Shown: piece by piece, positions 8,654-20,574 of the stretch
Numbering within the stretch: the stretch's first letter is position 1
Layout: the number at the start of each line of letters is the position of its first letter
Source: Chrysaora quinquecirrha
Taxonomy: Eukaryota > Cnidaria > Scyphozoa > Semaeostomeae > Pelagiidae
Direction: 5' to 3'
NCBI GenBank assembly: GCA_014526335.1
Contig: JACTAT010000015.1
Location: 1,103,447-1,167,446 of the forward strand
Length of the DNA stretch: 64,000 nt
Program-made: the position numbers and the translations under genes
Notes under the pieces: generated by a model
Seen by the model: the letters and a program-made list of their open reading frames with translations, nothing else
Database searches by the model: none
What the model was told of the DNA's origin: nothing

Positions 8654-11600
8654 CTGAAAACGAACTAAGAACTGCTAATTTTCAACATGGCTAACCATGA
8701 GATGCAATACAAATCATAATATACACATATACAAGTTAAATTTATAGTAGCAAGTTCAATAAATAGATAAATTGTTAGAAAAACCAGAGATATTTAAAAG
8801 AAGATCAAACATGAAATTATTTAACTGAGCTATCAGCATATCTTTTTGCCTATTACTCATTGTCATTACCTTGTTCCTTTAATTTCGCCCGTGGAGCTAT
8901 CTTTGGGTACCTTGCGGAGGCAGAAGTTGCGCAGGAGCGAAAGACCCGTTATTTTGAGAAATGAATACGAGGTAAGCAATCTCTGCATAGGCCTGCAACC
9001 CAATTCGCTGCATGATACAGGGAGCTCAACCAATCGCATAGCCAGACATCCATAATTGCAGGGATAAAAGGTTGTGGTCAAGGAAAATAAGGGTGTGGTG
9101 CCGTGGTTTCAAGAAAAAATAACCAAGTCATATCCTGCGCCATTTTTGTATCAATTTTGCCTTGAATTGCGAAAATGGGAACCGCTCCTTACACCAGAAC
9201 CGTCCCCCGGACGGCATGTCCCCAGTACCCAAAATATAACTAGATAGCGCCCCCAGGCTTCAACGCCTCCGCTTATAAGATTTTACTAGAAGTTGTACCC
9301 CCCTGCTTATTTCAATCACTTCTATTATTCGAAAACTTGGAGCAAACAAAATTAAAATCACCTGTTTTTAACCAACTTAAACCCACGAAGGCAAAAGTTA
9401 CTCACCTACGCATTAAGACTCGAGATCTTCAAATATATTTATTATTGTTTTCTTAGCTTGTTAAAGGTATTTTCTTGCATTAATTATTAAAATGCATAGG
9501 TTTATTTTCGGTAGTTTTTACACGAAAGACAATAAAACGATTCGAAAGGCTACCCACACAGCTTACTTTCCAATATTTTTGTTTAATCAAATGTTCTCAA
9601 CCTGAAATTAACTTAAAAATAAAGCCATTGACGATGAACAACTCCTTACGGCTCTTTTGTCCTTGAAATTCTAAAATCGATGAAAATGTTTCTTTAAAAA
9701 ATTGTAGCTCTGATATTCTGACAAGCACAGCGCATCATCGGTCTATAAAATTACAAGTCGTTTGATTTGGCGTCCAGCAATTCAACTCAACAGCCAAATA
9801 ACAAATAACTCGCGTAGCGAGTCTACGATATGGATAGACTTATTACATTCGTCGTAGTCTACGCTCTTCCACACTCCACCACCCCGCTCCAACTACTGAG
9901 GAAACACCTGTATGTTGTTGTAGTTGTTAGAAGCTGTTTCCGAAAGACTGCGAGGAAAGGGCCGGAATGGGTCGGAATTGCTACTCAGAGGGAGAGGAAG
10001 AGAAAGGAGGGAAGAGTGGGGGCAGGGGGAGACAAAAGTCTCCCTTTTATGTCTTGAATCTAATTCGATCCAGCTCTTCGCGCGTCTGCAGGTATCCATT
10101 CGTTTACACTCGAGGGTTTACACTCGAGCATGCTTTTTTAGTTTTCAACTATTCAGATATCGGCAAAACATTCAAAGAGAAAACTATTTAAGAATGTTGC
10201 CAGCTTACTGAAATATTTCAAGAAAAGGTCGTCCCCCGTTCTTCGCAAAATTGTCGATATCCCAAGCATTTTCTTTCACGACAAAAGTTCTTCCTCCGAG
10301 TATTCACCGAGAACTTTCGTTTCTCAAACAGCTGACGAATCAGTAATTTTCTTCCAGTTCAGTTTAATAATGTATGTTTCCTTTCGGAGACATGTTTCTA
10401 CGCGTTTGTTGTACATCTTAATATCTTTACCATCTGATAATTTCCCACGTATTCTTACAGAAATTTCGGCTTTCGTTAATCGCGAGCAATATTTTTCCGA
10501 AAAGGAGTATTCGGCAACGATAACACACCGAGAACTGTTCCGAAGTAGTACACACCCCACTGTCGCAAATCTCACTTTTCTCAATCATTTATCACACCCA
10601 CGTCTTAAAAACACGAAAAATATCGTTTTTCGTCAATCATGAAGGCTCCTCGCCGAGAACAAGGCTTGATCAACGATTACCCGCCGAAAACATCCGAAAA
10701 GCACATGTTCTACTTTCGCAATACTATCTTTCATTAATCATTAACAACAAATGATCATACGATCTCTCATAGGAAAACTCTCATACATAAATAAAACTTT
10801 AAGAAAAAAATTTCGTTTATCGTTAATCATCGTAATGTTTCTCGTACGCGAGAACAAATAGTCGCCAGAAAGTCTGTTATGAAAAACGTATTCTTCTCAG
10901 AGAAAACTTCGTCTTTCGTCAATCGACTGTCGTTAATCATTGAAAATAACAGGGTTTCTCTCAAAAGAAATCATGTTTAAAACCACAATTTCAGGGTTAT
11001 GAAACGAAAACTGCTGCTTTGAAAGGAACTGGTTACGTCACAAAGTTCTTCGAGGATTCTTTCACAGTTAACAAAGTAAAATCCTTTAGCGAAAAAGCCG
11101 TTCGCAAGCGATTTTAAAACCATCCACACAGTTCTTATTTCCAATACCAACAGCTGCAAAAGGCGTTCCGGGTCCGGGTCTTTACCAAAGACGTAACTGC
11201 GCTTAACATCAAGATATCGTGTGTTCCATGTGCCAAATAACAAACCATACAAGTTCAATAAACACTGAATAAGACGGAAGACTCCAGCGAAAGACTTAGT
11301 TCACCAGTAAGATGGACACACCAATCAAGACAATTTTGCCAGCATTTTACAAATGCACCAATGCATTAACCATATAATGTTTTCAAGGGTGTATTAATAT
11401 TCCAGTTCAACATTGGTTTTCAATTGAGATTCGATCCAGAGCACAGATTCAAGGAGCATTTCACCGGTGTAACGTTAACATCCTCAAAAATGACTTTGTC
11501 AGCTCTGCACTAGATCCAAAGTGGTTTCCATGAGTAGCTAAATATTCCAGTTCAATATTCACTCCATAACGACGAAGATTCAACGAAGATTCAAGGTTCA

Positions 11601-11834
11601 AATCGTCAAAGTCCACCAATAAAATATACACAACTTTCAAAGCAATTTCGCCAGCGAAATCTACAGTATTTATAAATAAAAATATAGCATCTATAACAGT
11701 GGGTATTCCCTGCCACTGTTATCTAACTCATTTAAAACAATACCGATAAAACAAACTTCTATCGTCTTAAAAATCCCAACCTCGGATTCAGAATCACTTT
11801 GGTTACCATGGATACCGTAGCCTCGTTTCCAAAA
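8654..11834. other. intergenic, degenerate repeats, no gene seen
   Basis: No exon is supported. An inverted, SINE-like or foldback sequence with GTAGACTTATTAC-type words lies at 9805-9930, and similar words recur at 30630-30780 and 56870-56950. From about 10200 to 10960 diverged repeats of CGTTAATCAT, CGAGAACTTTC and GTCAATC-like words follow one another. A CA/GT-poor AT stretch precedes the ETS gene end. Confidence 0.45.
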
Positions 11835-14251
11835 TTATTTTAATTTGAATTTAGCCATGGCAGCCTCGCTGAATTTATAGTAGAGCTTCTTTTTGCCCTC
11901 AATGCGTTCTAATGTGCCGTCCTTGTAATAGTGACGTAGAGCGCGACTTAGTTTCTCGTGAGTCATTTTACTATTGCCTTTCATATCACCCCAAAGATTT
12001 GCAATTGCAATTGAGTCAGTTATTTGGAACAAACCTTCGGCTTTACAGATCCATTTGATTGCTGTAGGGTTATATCTTTCATCTTCTAACCATTCCATTA
12101 GGGACTTTGCCAATAGTGTTTTAGCTGTAAAACAGAAATATTTTGTTAAAAATTGATAAATGATTTGAGAATGGGGCGGCTGGTGAAATTGTTCATATAG
12201 GCCGAATACGAATTTGTACTCATGCGATATGAGCCTAACTGCATGCGTTTCGGTACCTTAGGCCAGGTACCAACCTTATATAGCGATAAATGACAAATTT
12301 TAACGGATGATTGAAAGATAAATATTAAATATATTAGTGCCTTTGCCTTATTTTATTTGGACACAAATTCTGAATCAGCACTCGAACGTAAGTGCAGATC
12401 AAAACTTTGTTTGCTCTTAGCCTAAGGTTGAACGGACAAACATTGTTTGTAAAACATTTGACACTAGCGTCGCAAACAATGTTTCACCGTTTAGCAGCGT
12501 AGCAAAATATTGTTTGGCAAGCAGGATTTGATTATCAATGCTTATCAGAAACTTGAGAATTGTTAAACAAGCAAATTTTTGCGACCTGTCAGAGCGGTCA
12601 AACATTTTGCTTGTTGCTTCGATTGAGTTGGATTATTATTGTTTTATAGCTGAATAGTTGAATATGGTGGCCAAACTAATCACATTTGTCATTAGTCAAA
12701 TATCCACGAAATTTAAAACGCTGGCTTACAATGTTGCCGAGTTTGGCCAAGCATCTTAAAGAAGAATATACTTACATTCAAGAGGTTTTCGTCTATCCCT
12801 TCTAACTCTTTTCTTTGGTTTAGTAGATCGAAAATCTTCACTTGATGACATTGCTGTAAGAGATAAAGTATAAGACATAAAAGTGATGGCAAGTGCGTTA
12901 TAACAAGATTGCACTGTACACAAAAAGATTCTCAAAATTTTGTTTTATTAGCACGAAGAAAGGTAAGCGCCTTTCCAGACTTTGCGTGAACCAGTGGCGC
13001 CGAGAAGGGGGACAGCCGGGGCGGCACTCCGGGGCACGGGCGCTCTTGGGCCGCAGTTAAATATAGGGTTTTCAAAACTTTCATTGCAACTTCTTGATGC
13101 AACTTAAATATATGTTGAATAAGATAAGACTAATAGGCCGAGACTGTTTGAAGAAGCTGTTTGATATGAGAAAGATGTAATAGAAGCCTTCGCACTAAAA
13201 AGGGCGTTCACACTAAAAAGGGCGTGTCCAAAAACGTTTGCACCTAAGAACGCCAGAGCTTCCTCTATTCCCCAGGGTCCAGCCCACCTCTGGGCACCCC
13301 AGTCGTGAACTATGTGATGTCAATAGCTAATAAATGGCTTACGGGAGTCTTGCTCTCTCTCGATGCCAACAGAAGACGGAGACGAAACATCATCTAATTC
13401 ATCAAAGCTGCAAGAACTATTGTCGGCTGGACTGTCAAGCTTTCCTGCTTGTGGCGAATCAAGTTCACCGAAGACCTCATCAACAATATCTGCAAAGCAG
13501 TATCGAAAAATTAAGCATATTTATAATACAGTACATAATTATTGAAATATATATACTGCATAATACATACAATATATGATATTAAATAAACAATATATAA
13601 CATATCAATTATAATATATAGTATATATAAATATAATATATAATATACAATATATATTGGGGGTTAGACGCTAGTTTAAGGCTGGTTAATGTCCGAGGAT
13701 AAATACGTCCGACGTTACAGTACAGTCACGGAAGTGACGTGTTCTGTCTCTTGATCTGGCTTAGCCACCTTACCTATCCTAGGGGACTTTGCGTGAAATA
13801 ACATGGCAATATACATGCTATATAAAGTAAGATATAAAATATAATATATAATATATAATACATAATATATAAGATTTAAGATAAAAGATAAATAATATTT
13901 AATATATATTATATAATATATTATACATAAATAAAATACATAATATGAATATGTGATGAATAATATAATATATTTTATATTTAATATATAAGATATATCA
14001 TGCAGTGTATAATATAATGAAGCTGTATATTATATATAACACAGTGTGTACTAAACAGTTATATAATATAATATAAAAAATATAACATATAATATATCAT
14101 ATATAATATATAGCTCATCACAAATTCAAATTGCTCACCATAATTATCAGGAAACGTTTGATTCTCCGTTTGATCATGATTTTCCGCAATTAATGATACC
14201 AAATGTGAAAAATCCGGGAAGGAATCAGCCTCCAAGGATATTTCATTATTG
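11835..14251 (-). CDS. ETS-family transcription factor, 3' exons
   Basis: Four minus-strand exons join in phase: 14139-14251, 13343-13489, 12776-12853 and 11835-12124, ending at TAA. They encode about 208 residues: an acidic Ser/Asp-rich region (DSFPDFSHLVSLIAEN; DELDDVSSPSSVG), a basic stretch (KPKKRVRRDRRKP, a likely nuclear localisation signal), then an ETS domain at the extreme C-terminus. The domain shows the tryptophans of EWL, IKW and LWG and the recognition helix MTHEKLSRALRHYY with both DNA-contacting arginines. ETS proteins bind GGAA/T sites. A C-terminal ETS domain after a basic segment resembles the ELF3/EHF group, but the loop GTLERIEGKKKLYYKF is divergent and I do not assign a subfamily. 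The first exon here starts in phase 2, so 5' exons are missing and may lie beyond or inside the assembly gap. Confidence 0.93.
12417..12610. repeat. dispersed AACAATGTTTG-type foldback element (intron of ETS gene)
   Basis: Repeated ACAAACATTGTTTG, CAAACAATGTTTCACCG and GGTCAAACATTTTGC words in both orientations. The same words build the elements at 31926-32184 and 38183-38830. It lies in the intron between the ETS exons at 11835-12124 and 12776-12853. Confidence 0.55.
13500..14110. repeat. AT-rich (TATAA)n low-complexity intron sequence
   Basis: Long stretches of ATATAATATA-type sequence at 13515-13660 and 13795-14110, interrupted by about 130 bp of unique sequence containing ACGTCCGACGTTAC. 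It lies in the ETS intron between 13489 and 14139. Confidence 0.8.
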
Positions 14252-15240
14252 CTAAAGAATTAAAACAGCCAAAAATAAACTTATAATAAAATTTAAATTT
14301 TTTTATAATTTCTCAGTAGTACAGAACTTCAAAATTGCGATAAACAGCGGAAACATGCTCGAGTTAAAATCTTTTAAAGTTTGTCCGAAAATGTTTCCTC
14401 TGTTTATCACAATATATTATATATCATAAATACAAGGCCATGAAATTGTTATAAGTGCAAGGCCAACAAGAAGTTGGTGGATATCAAAAGTTTCAACGTT
14501 TGTGTTAATTTTTTTATGGCTATGGTGGCCACGGACGGAGGAAAAAAGTGCTGTTTTACGGTTTTGCAAGACCTATATTGGTACTCCTTTCTGGATTTTG
14601 TGTTAGCTAGCTCTTCCAAGACTGTTCTACGGTCAGCCTTCTTCCACTCAGCTTTTAGAGCTAAGGTTATTTCCCGCCAAACTACTCACTTCGTACTGCT
14701 ATTGCTCTCGTATCTTTCACTATAGCAGATGCAGCTGAAAATAGCGAAACTAAAAAGTCGTTAAGCAACGAAAACCATTTCTGATGCACCGGACTTCTCG
14801 CACGACATTTTATAAAAATCAAAATCATTCTAGAAATAATGGAAACACCTGATGCTATTTGGAAAAATTTGGGAGAAAGCTTGTATGCATTTGAAGAAAA
14901 ACGCCCTTCATCGCCCAGAGTACACTCTCTATGGGTACATTTACTGTTCCTTATTTTTGGCCCTCTTTAAAATTTCAGAGTAAGATGAATTACAACAAAA
15001 ACAAAACCTTCTACCTCATAATATTGAGTAGACTGTTGTGATCGTTCGATGCAAACAACTGGAAGAGAGTATGCTTCATCGATGAATGTCTTTATTCCTC
15101 TAAAGAGATTCTGCAAGAGAGCAACTTTGAAGTTAATGTTTCATATGATAAAAAGTGGCTGAGAAATATAAGATTTTGTATCGGATTATATATCGTAATA
15201 ATTATTATCTTCAAGATATTCACCATCGTTCACACGAACA
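14252..15240. other. upstream of ETS exons, no exon identified
   Basis: A partial minus-orientation copy of the GTCTGTTTCTGACG-type MITE end (CAAAATTGCGATAAACAGCG) lies at 14315-14400. No further ETS exon with the required phase was found. Confidence 0.4.
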
Positions 15241-15249
15241 AAGCCATCA

Positions 15250-15483
15250 TTATGGTCATAATAGGAATAATCATAAACATCATCATCATTATCATCATCA
15301 TCATCAACATCATCATCATCATTCATCATCATCATGATCACCATCATCATCATCATTATCGTCATCGTGAGCATCAGCATCATCATCACCAGCACCACAA
15401 CCACCATCGTTATCATCATCATCATCACAATCATCATCATCATCATCGAAATCATCATTGCCATCAACATCAACATCATCATC

Positions 15484-15520
<37 letters not shown>

Positions 15521-15640
15521 ACATCATCAGGATGATCATCATGATCACCATCATCATCATTATTATCGTCATCATCATCATCATCATCACCAGCACCACA
15601 ACCACTATCGTCATCATCATCATCATCATTATTATCTTAA
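15250..15640 (+). repeat. (ATC)n trinucleotide microsatellite
   Basis: About 390 bp of CATCAT repeats with interspersed CAC, CAA and TAT triplets. Two sub-blocks containing ATCACCAGCACCACAACCAC, near 15383 and 15585, repeat each other, which points to segmental duplication within the array. The long His-, Ile- and Met-rich open frames across it are artefacts of triplet composition. Confidence 0.95.
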
Positions 15641-17384
15641 ATCTATCTGGATAACCGTAACTAGTTTCATTACTACCATGCTACCATATTTGTCACGCTC
15701 ACCGTTACAACGTCATCACTATGATTATCATCAAATGGTAAAAATTATTATTATACCAACATAATCACAACAACATAGTTAAAATTTATCACATTATCTA
15801 AAGCATTAAAAGAACAAAACAAATGCAATAACAATGCAGCAATGACTTGCAATGAACAGGATCTAATTCCTGGAAGTGCCTAGCCAAGGGCCGAAGCTGA
15901 AATGTCTAGCTGGATATACTATAGTGCACTCAGTGTGATACTGATAGTGTAAAATACCAAGAATAACCATCGAACATTTCCCGTGAAATACATCTAAAGA
16001 CCTACGGAAAATTTTGTTGCATATTCAAAGGCCGCATGTCCGTTGAAGCAAAATCTCCCTAGCACACTGAGAACCTCACATCAGAACATACAATCGAACT
16101 TCACGTGTGGTAGCTGCTGACAGAGGCCCAACAACCAAAATCCAAATGGAGCAGCTCCGAAATCCATTGGACGAGCAATCGAGTCTTGATGTAGTTATAA
16201 AAAACTTACGCGAGGTGTTTTAAAACATTCTTGACTTGTATGAAATTCCTCTGGTTGATTCTGACATTTACCTGGTTCACCTGATGGGTTATTGCGTCAG
16301 AGCGCCGCGCTGCAATATTCGTCTGACCTCGTTATAGTATCAGCAGTATAAACCTTTTGGAAACCAGGTACACTGTCTTTATAAGGTTTACGGTTTGCGA
16401 ATGCAAGGAAAAGAGGGGTTCAGTGATGAGCACAGAATGGGGAAGCAAAACTTCGGGTACTAATCTCTACTGAGGGGGAAAGATTACGGTCAGGGATTAC
16501 GGTGTTAAGGATACTAGCCGTGCTGGGTCGCCTTCCAGAGACGAAGCTACTCAGGGATACGAATTTGTCAAAGCAACAATATTAAATAATCTACACGTTA
16601 AAGATGATGAATATTTTCCATTCTTAGAAAAGAGACCTGCAACTTTTAGATGTCACAATTCAGCAAGAAGTTTTCATTATAGCTCCCTTTATCCTTAAAC
16701 TGGATCAAAGCAAACGGGACAGTTTCTCTACGACTTTCTGCAGTTTCTTAGACTTTAGCTTTACCATTATGATCATGATAAGTCTTTTCTTAGTAAATAA
16801 AATCTTCCCTCAGTACTTCGGCAAGAATGACAAGAATCTAGTTAAACCGCTGCATGGACCACGAGGTGGAGTAACCCCAAAAAGTACATGTGCCGCCATT
16901 ATGAAATTCCATTTTGAAGAGACATTTTCATCCTGGTTATACGGTGCTTTTTTATAGATAATGCTCTGGTTGTGGGCTTATAACATTAAAATCTTGCCTG
17001 GTCTAATTTACAAGTTGGTGGGATTACAAAATCTCAGTGGCACATCTCCGTCCTTCCATAAATCATATACCTTCCCCTGGACACTATGCAAACTGCCCAT
17101 AAATAACAAGATCATTATGCATATATATGCATGTTATGCAGAAACAAGGGTACAGGAATACGAGAAATTATATTTTGCAAGAAATTTAAGTGGGACTCTT
17201 CCATTCATGTAAAAAAATTGTTTATAGTTAACAATACATTCTTTACGTCATACATTCCAAGTCCGACTTTCCTGTAAAAAGCTTCTTATAAGTCGATTAT
17301 GGATGACGTCATGCTATACATAAAGATATTAAGTATAACAATCAATAATATAACAGAAGACAGAGATAGACAATGCAAACTTAC
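15641..17384. other. intergenic, no gene seen
   Basis: No supported exon. The open frames at 16769-17212 have no family resemblance or plausible splice structure. Confidence 0.4.
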
Positions 17385-17455
17385 ACTATTATCGCGGCTT
17401 GACTGCAAGCTCTTTTCGAGGTCCTTTAAAACCACGCTAGGCTTCGTCCAGTTAG
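17385..17455 (-). CDS. possible small exon, unassigned
   Basis: On the minus strand a good acceptor (ATAATTCCAG) and strong donor (GTAAGT) bracket an open 23-codon frame, NWTKPSVVLKDLEKSLQSSR followed by DNS. It could be an upstream exon of the ETS gene. It ends in phase 0, however, while the next identified ETS exon needs two leading bases, so an intervening exon would be required. Not confirmed by similarity. Confidence 0.25.
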
Positions 17456-17637
17456 CTGGAATTATTTTCCAATTGAAACTTAATCTTTCAGAACTCCTCC
17501 ACAAAACAAGTACGAGCCAACCTACACATAAAAGTAATAAATTAACTGAGCTCGGCATACTTGTAGTACTACTTCTTTTAAATGCGACGTAACAATGGAG
17601 AATCAAAAGGTCAACTTCCTTGTTTCGTTTCAGAATG

Positions 17638-18137
17638 NNNNNNNNNNNNNNNNNNNNNNNNNNNNNNNNNNNNNNNNNNNNNNNNNNNNNNNNNNNNNNN
17701 NNNNNNNNNNNNNNNNNNNNNNNNNNNNNNNNNNNNNNNNNNNNNNNNNNNNNNNNNNNNNNNNNNNNNNNNNNNNNNNNNNNNNNNNNNNNNNNNNNNN
17801 NNNNNNNNNNNNNNNNNNNNNNNNNNNNNNNNNNNNNNNNNNNNNNNNNNNNNNNNNNNNNNNNNNNNNNNNNNNNNNNNNNNNNNNNNNNNNNNNNNNN
17901 NNNNNNNNNNNNNNNNNNNNNNNNNNNNNNNNNNNNNNNNNNNNNNNNNNNNNNNNNNNNNNNNNNNNNNNNNNNNNNNNNNNNNNNNNNNNNNNNNNNN
18001 NNNNNNNNNNNNNNNNNNNNNNNNNNNNNNNNNNNNNNNNNNNNNNNNNNNNNNNNNNNNNNNNNNNNNNNNNNNNNNNNNNNNNNNNNNNNNNNNNNNN
18101 NNNNNNNNNNNNNNNNNNNNNNNNNNNNNNNNNNNNN
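17638..18137. other. assembly gap, 500 Ns
   Basis: Exactly 500 ambiguous bases, the usual placeholder for a gap of unknown size. Exons of the ETS gene (5' end) and of the CTR9-like gene (5' end) may be missing because of it. Order and orientation across the gap rest on scaffolding alone. Confidence 0.99.
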
Positions 18138-18965
18138 CCAAAATTTTCCGAGGGAGTATGTCCCCGTACCCTCCTTGGGAAGTGCACCTTTGGCACATGT
18201 TTCTCATTACATGTTTGCTTCATGGTCGGAAAAGGTGTTTGCAGGCCACTGGAGTTACCAGCCATTCATTTATTGATATAGTCTTGATTGCAGACCTTAC
18301 TTTTTTCTTAGTGAATCGAGCGCTCCTGTTGGATTGGCCCACTAGTCATAATTCCTTAGAAGATGCCCTGCGGTTCATGATAATGATCTTTCGCTGTTTC
18401 ATTAGAAGCGCCATTGACATCATCTGCTCTTTTATTTGGTTGTATCTCTCTTCTTGTTGTTCTACTTTCACGTTTGCCATTTACATTCCATACCAAATGC
18501 AACATCGGCTTCTTGAAATTGAATATAGACTCTTTCGCACTTCCATAACATGGTAACTAACGTTGTGTATGCTTGAAATATTTAATCTGATGAAGCCAAT
18601 GGAGCTCTGTGGATCCTGATCATAGAGACTGGGTGACTATCGAACAGCATAGTCGGAAAACAGGTTGACGTTCCCGTACAATAATTACATATATGAAAGC
18701 AATTCGTCCTAATAAAGCTTTTACAGAAAACCACATACCCGAACCTGAGCACCAAGCGTAGCAGGCTGAATCGTGAAGCAGATAGCAGCCAGTTTCAACG
18801 TTAGCGTTCCTTTTTGGAGAATTATTGTGTATTTTTTCAATCAGATTAGGTATATTAAATAGACGAACAGCAATCCCCAAGTCTTACTTAACGAACAACT
18901 TTTTATCTTCACGGTCAAAAAATTCAAAGTCCATTTCTAAGTTTAGCAAATTTAGCGCTCCTTAC

Positions 18966-19101
18966 AGTATTAATTGACTTGATCTTCAGATTTTCCGAGG
19001 TTGTTGTTATGAACTCTAACACATTCTTTACCGGTTCCCTTTGTAAGCGTTGTTTCTTTCGATGATGGTATACGGTTTCTCGCGGAATTAGACCATTTTC
19101 A
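18966..19101 (-). CDS. possible coding exon, unrecognised
   Basis: A minus-strand segment with acceptor TTGTTCCCAG and donor GTAAGG around 45 open codons. It begins ENGLIPRETVYHHRKKQRLQ and ends EFITTTSENLKIKSINT. The basic, hydrophilic composition looks coding. No family is recognised and no phase-compatible neighbour exon was found. It may belong to the ETS gene or to a gene broken by the gap. Confidence 0.3.
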
Positions 19102-20574
19102 CTGGGAACAAAAAGCAATCACGTTAATCGGCCCTTGTCTCTTTTCTTCGCTATGAATTGGTTTGTCATCATACTCTGTGAATAGCTACATTTTCCATTC
19201 TTTTTGCCAGCTTCAAACTATGTTCATCTTTCAGGGACGACAGATTTGGAAGATTTCAAAATTGCGCTGAATTATCAGCCGAAACTCGTACCTTATATTC
19301 TGTTGCTTTGAAATATACCTGCTTTCTATTTCAGCATTTTCGAAAGCGCGGACGTAGTGCCAAGATCTGTCGATGCGCAATTGAGTCAGCTTTAAGCGCT
19401 CTTCCAAGCCTCGGAAGTTCAGACCAACGGTGCACTGTCCTCAAATGTAAACCAGCCGTTATCGGCTAGCGCTGCGCTTTATACGCTTCAAGAAATGACG
19501 AGGTTTTTAAGTAATAGCGGACTATAATTAGTCCTGGAAGGTTTCTTCTGAGCTACAACTTGACGACCAGTATATGAAATAACTGACACTCTCTTTCAAA
19601 ATAGAAACAGGCTTTTTAGGACCTGATTTCTTGACTTCGCATTGAGTTGTTTTTGTCCTCGAAACTAGATTATCCTTGGATAAAAAGAACGTTTTATTGA
19701 CCATCTATCACGTGAATCTAAGCTCTTCTGACATCTTCGTACCCCATGTAAATCCGATTGGGTAATAATAAGGTTTTTAAGTTGAATTTAGAAAGGCGTA
19801 TAGCGCTTAAAGAATCATAAGAGCAGCACATAGTTGCAAAGTTTCGGCTTGCTTGAGGGATAAGAACTGATTGACTTCTCACGACTACGAATCTAAGTTT
19901 CTCTTACAAATTTGTGCCATTTATGTACCTTAAATAAGAATAGTTACGGTAAAACGTTGAAATTGGACAGGCGTACATTGCATTACCTAAGTATCATCGG
20001 AAAAGCACATTAACTCAAAGTCGCAAGTTTTTCGCCTTGTTCAGTAGGTAAGAAGAACATTTGGATAGGACTGATTAACAATTATCACTACGAATCTAAG
20101 TTTTTCTAATAGTTTCGGACCTTTTACACATCCGTGATACCTCAACAAAATGTAAAAGACAGTAGTTTTGCTTCAGACCGATGACAGAATGAATTTTGAA
20201 AGCTCAAAAAAATTTGAGCCTCTGCGGAGGAGCACATTTTTAACTGTGCATAACTTTGTATCTGTAGCTCAAATGCAAGGCATGTCTTATAATATTTTGC
20301 TCCATTTTCAACGCTCTTTCATATGGTATACTGCAATTTGAAATATCTTGACTTTGATTTTTTACTGACCGGCAACTACATACGTCATCGATCACGTGAC
20401 ATCCGGCAATTACCAAAAAATGTCCCAAGTGCCAAAATATCCGCAATAGTGTAGTTAAGTAATAGCAACAATAAAATTTTCGGTTACCCAGTTTGCTAGA
20501 TGGTTACAGTAATTTCCCTGTCTAAAAAGGTTAGGTCTTTCAAGGTTTTTAACAACAATGCTGTTTTGTTGTAG
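19102..20574. other. diverged tandem repeats, no exon found
   Basis: Three or so diverged units about 180-200 bp long share ACGAATCTAAGTTT, CCATTTATGTACCT and GGCGTA-like words (about 19710, 19890 and 20090). Near 20395 there is a CACGTGAC motif of E-box type. Upstream exons of the CTR9-like gene should be here or earlier, but none was found. Confidence 0.4.

Noticed and set aside
15186..15764. Long His-, Ile- and Met-rich open frames on both strands
   Set aside because: They are translations of a CAT/ATC microsatellite, open in several frames at once, with no start context or family similarity.
17582..18556. Open frames of 198-324 codons crossing the N run
   Set aside because: They are open only because the 500 Ns translate as unknown residues.
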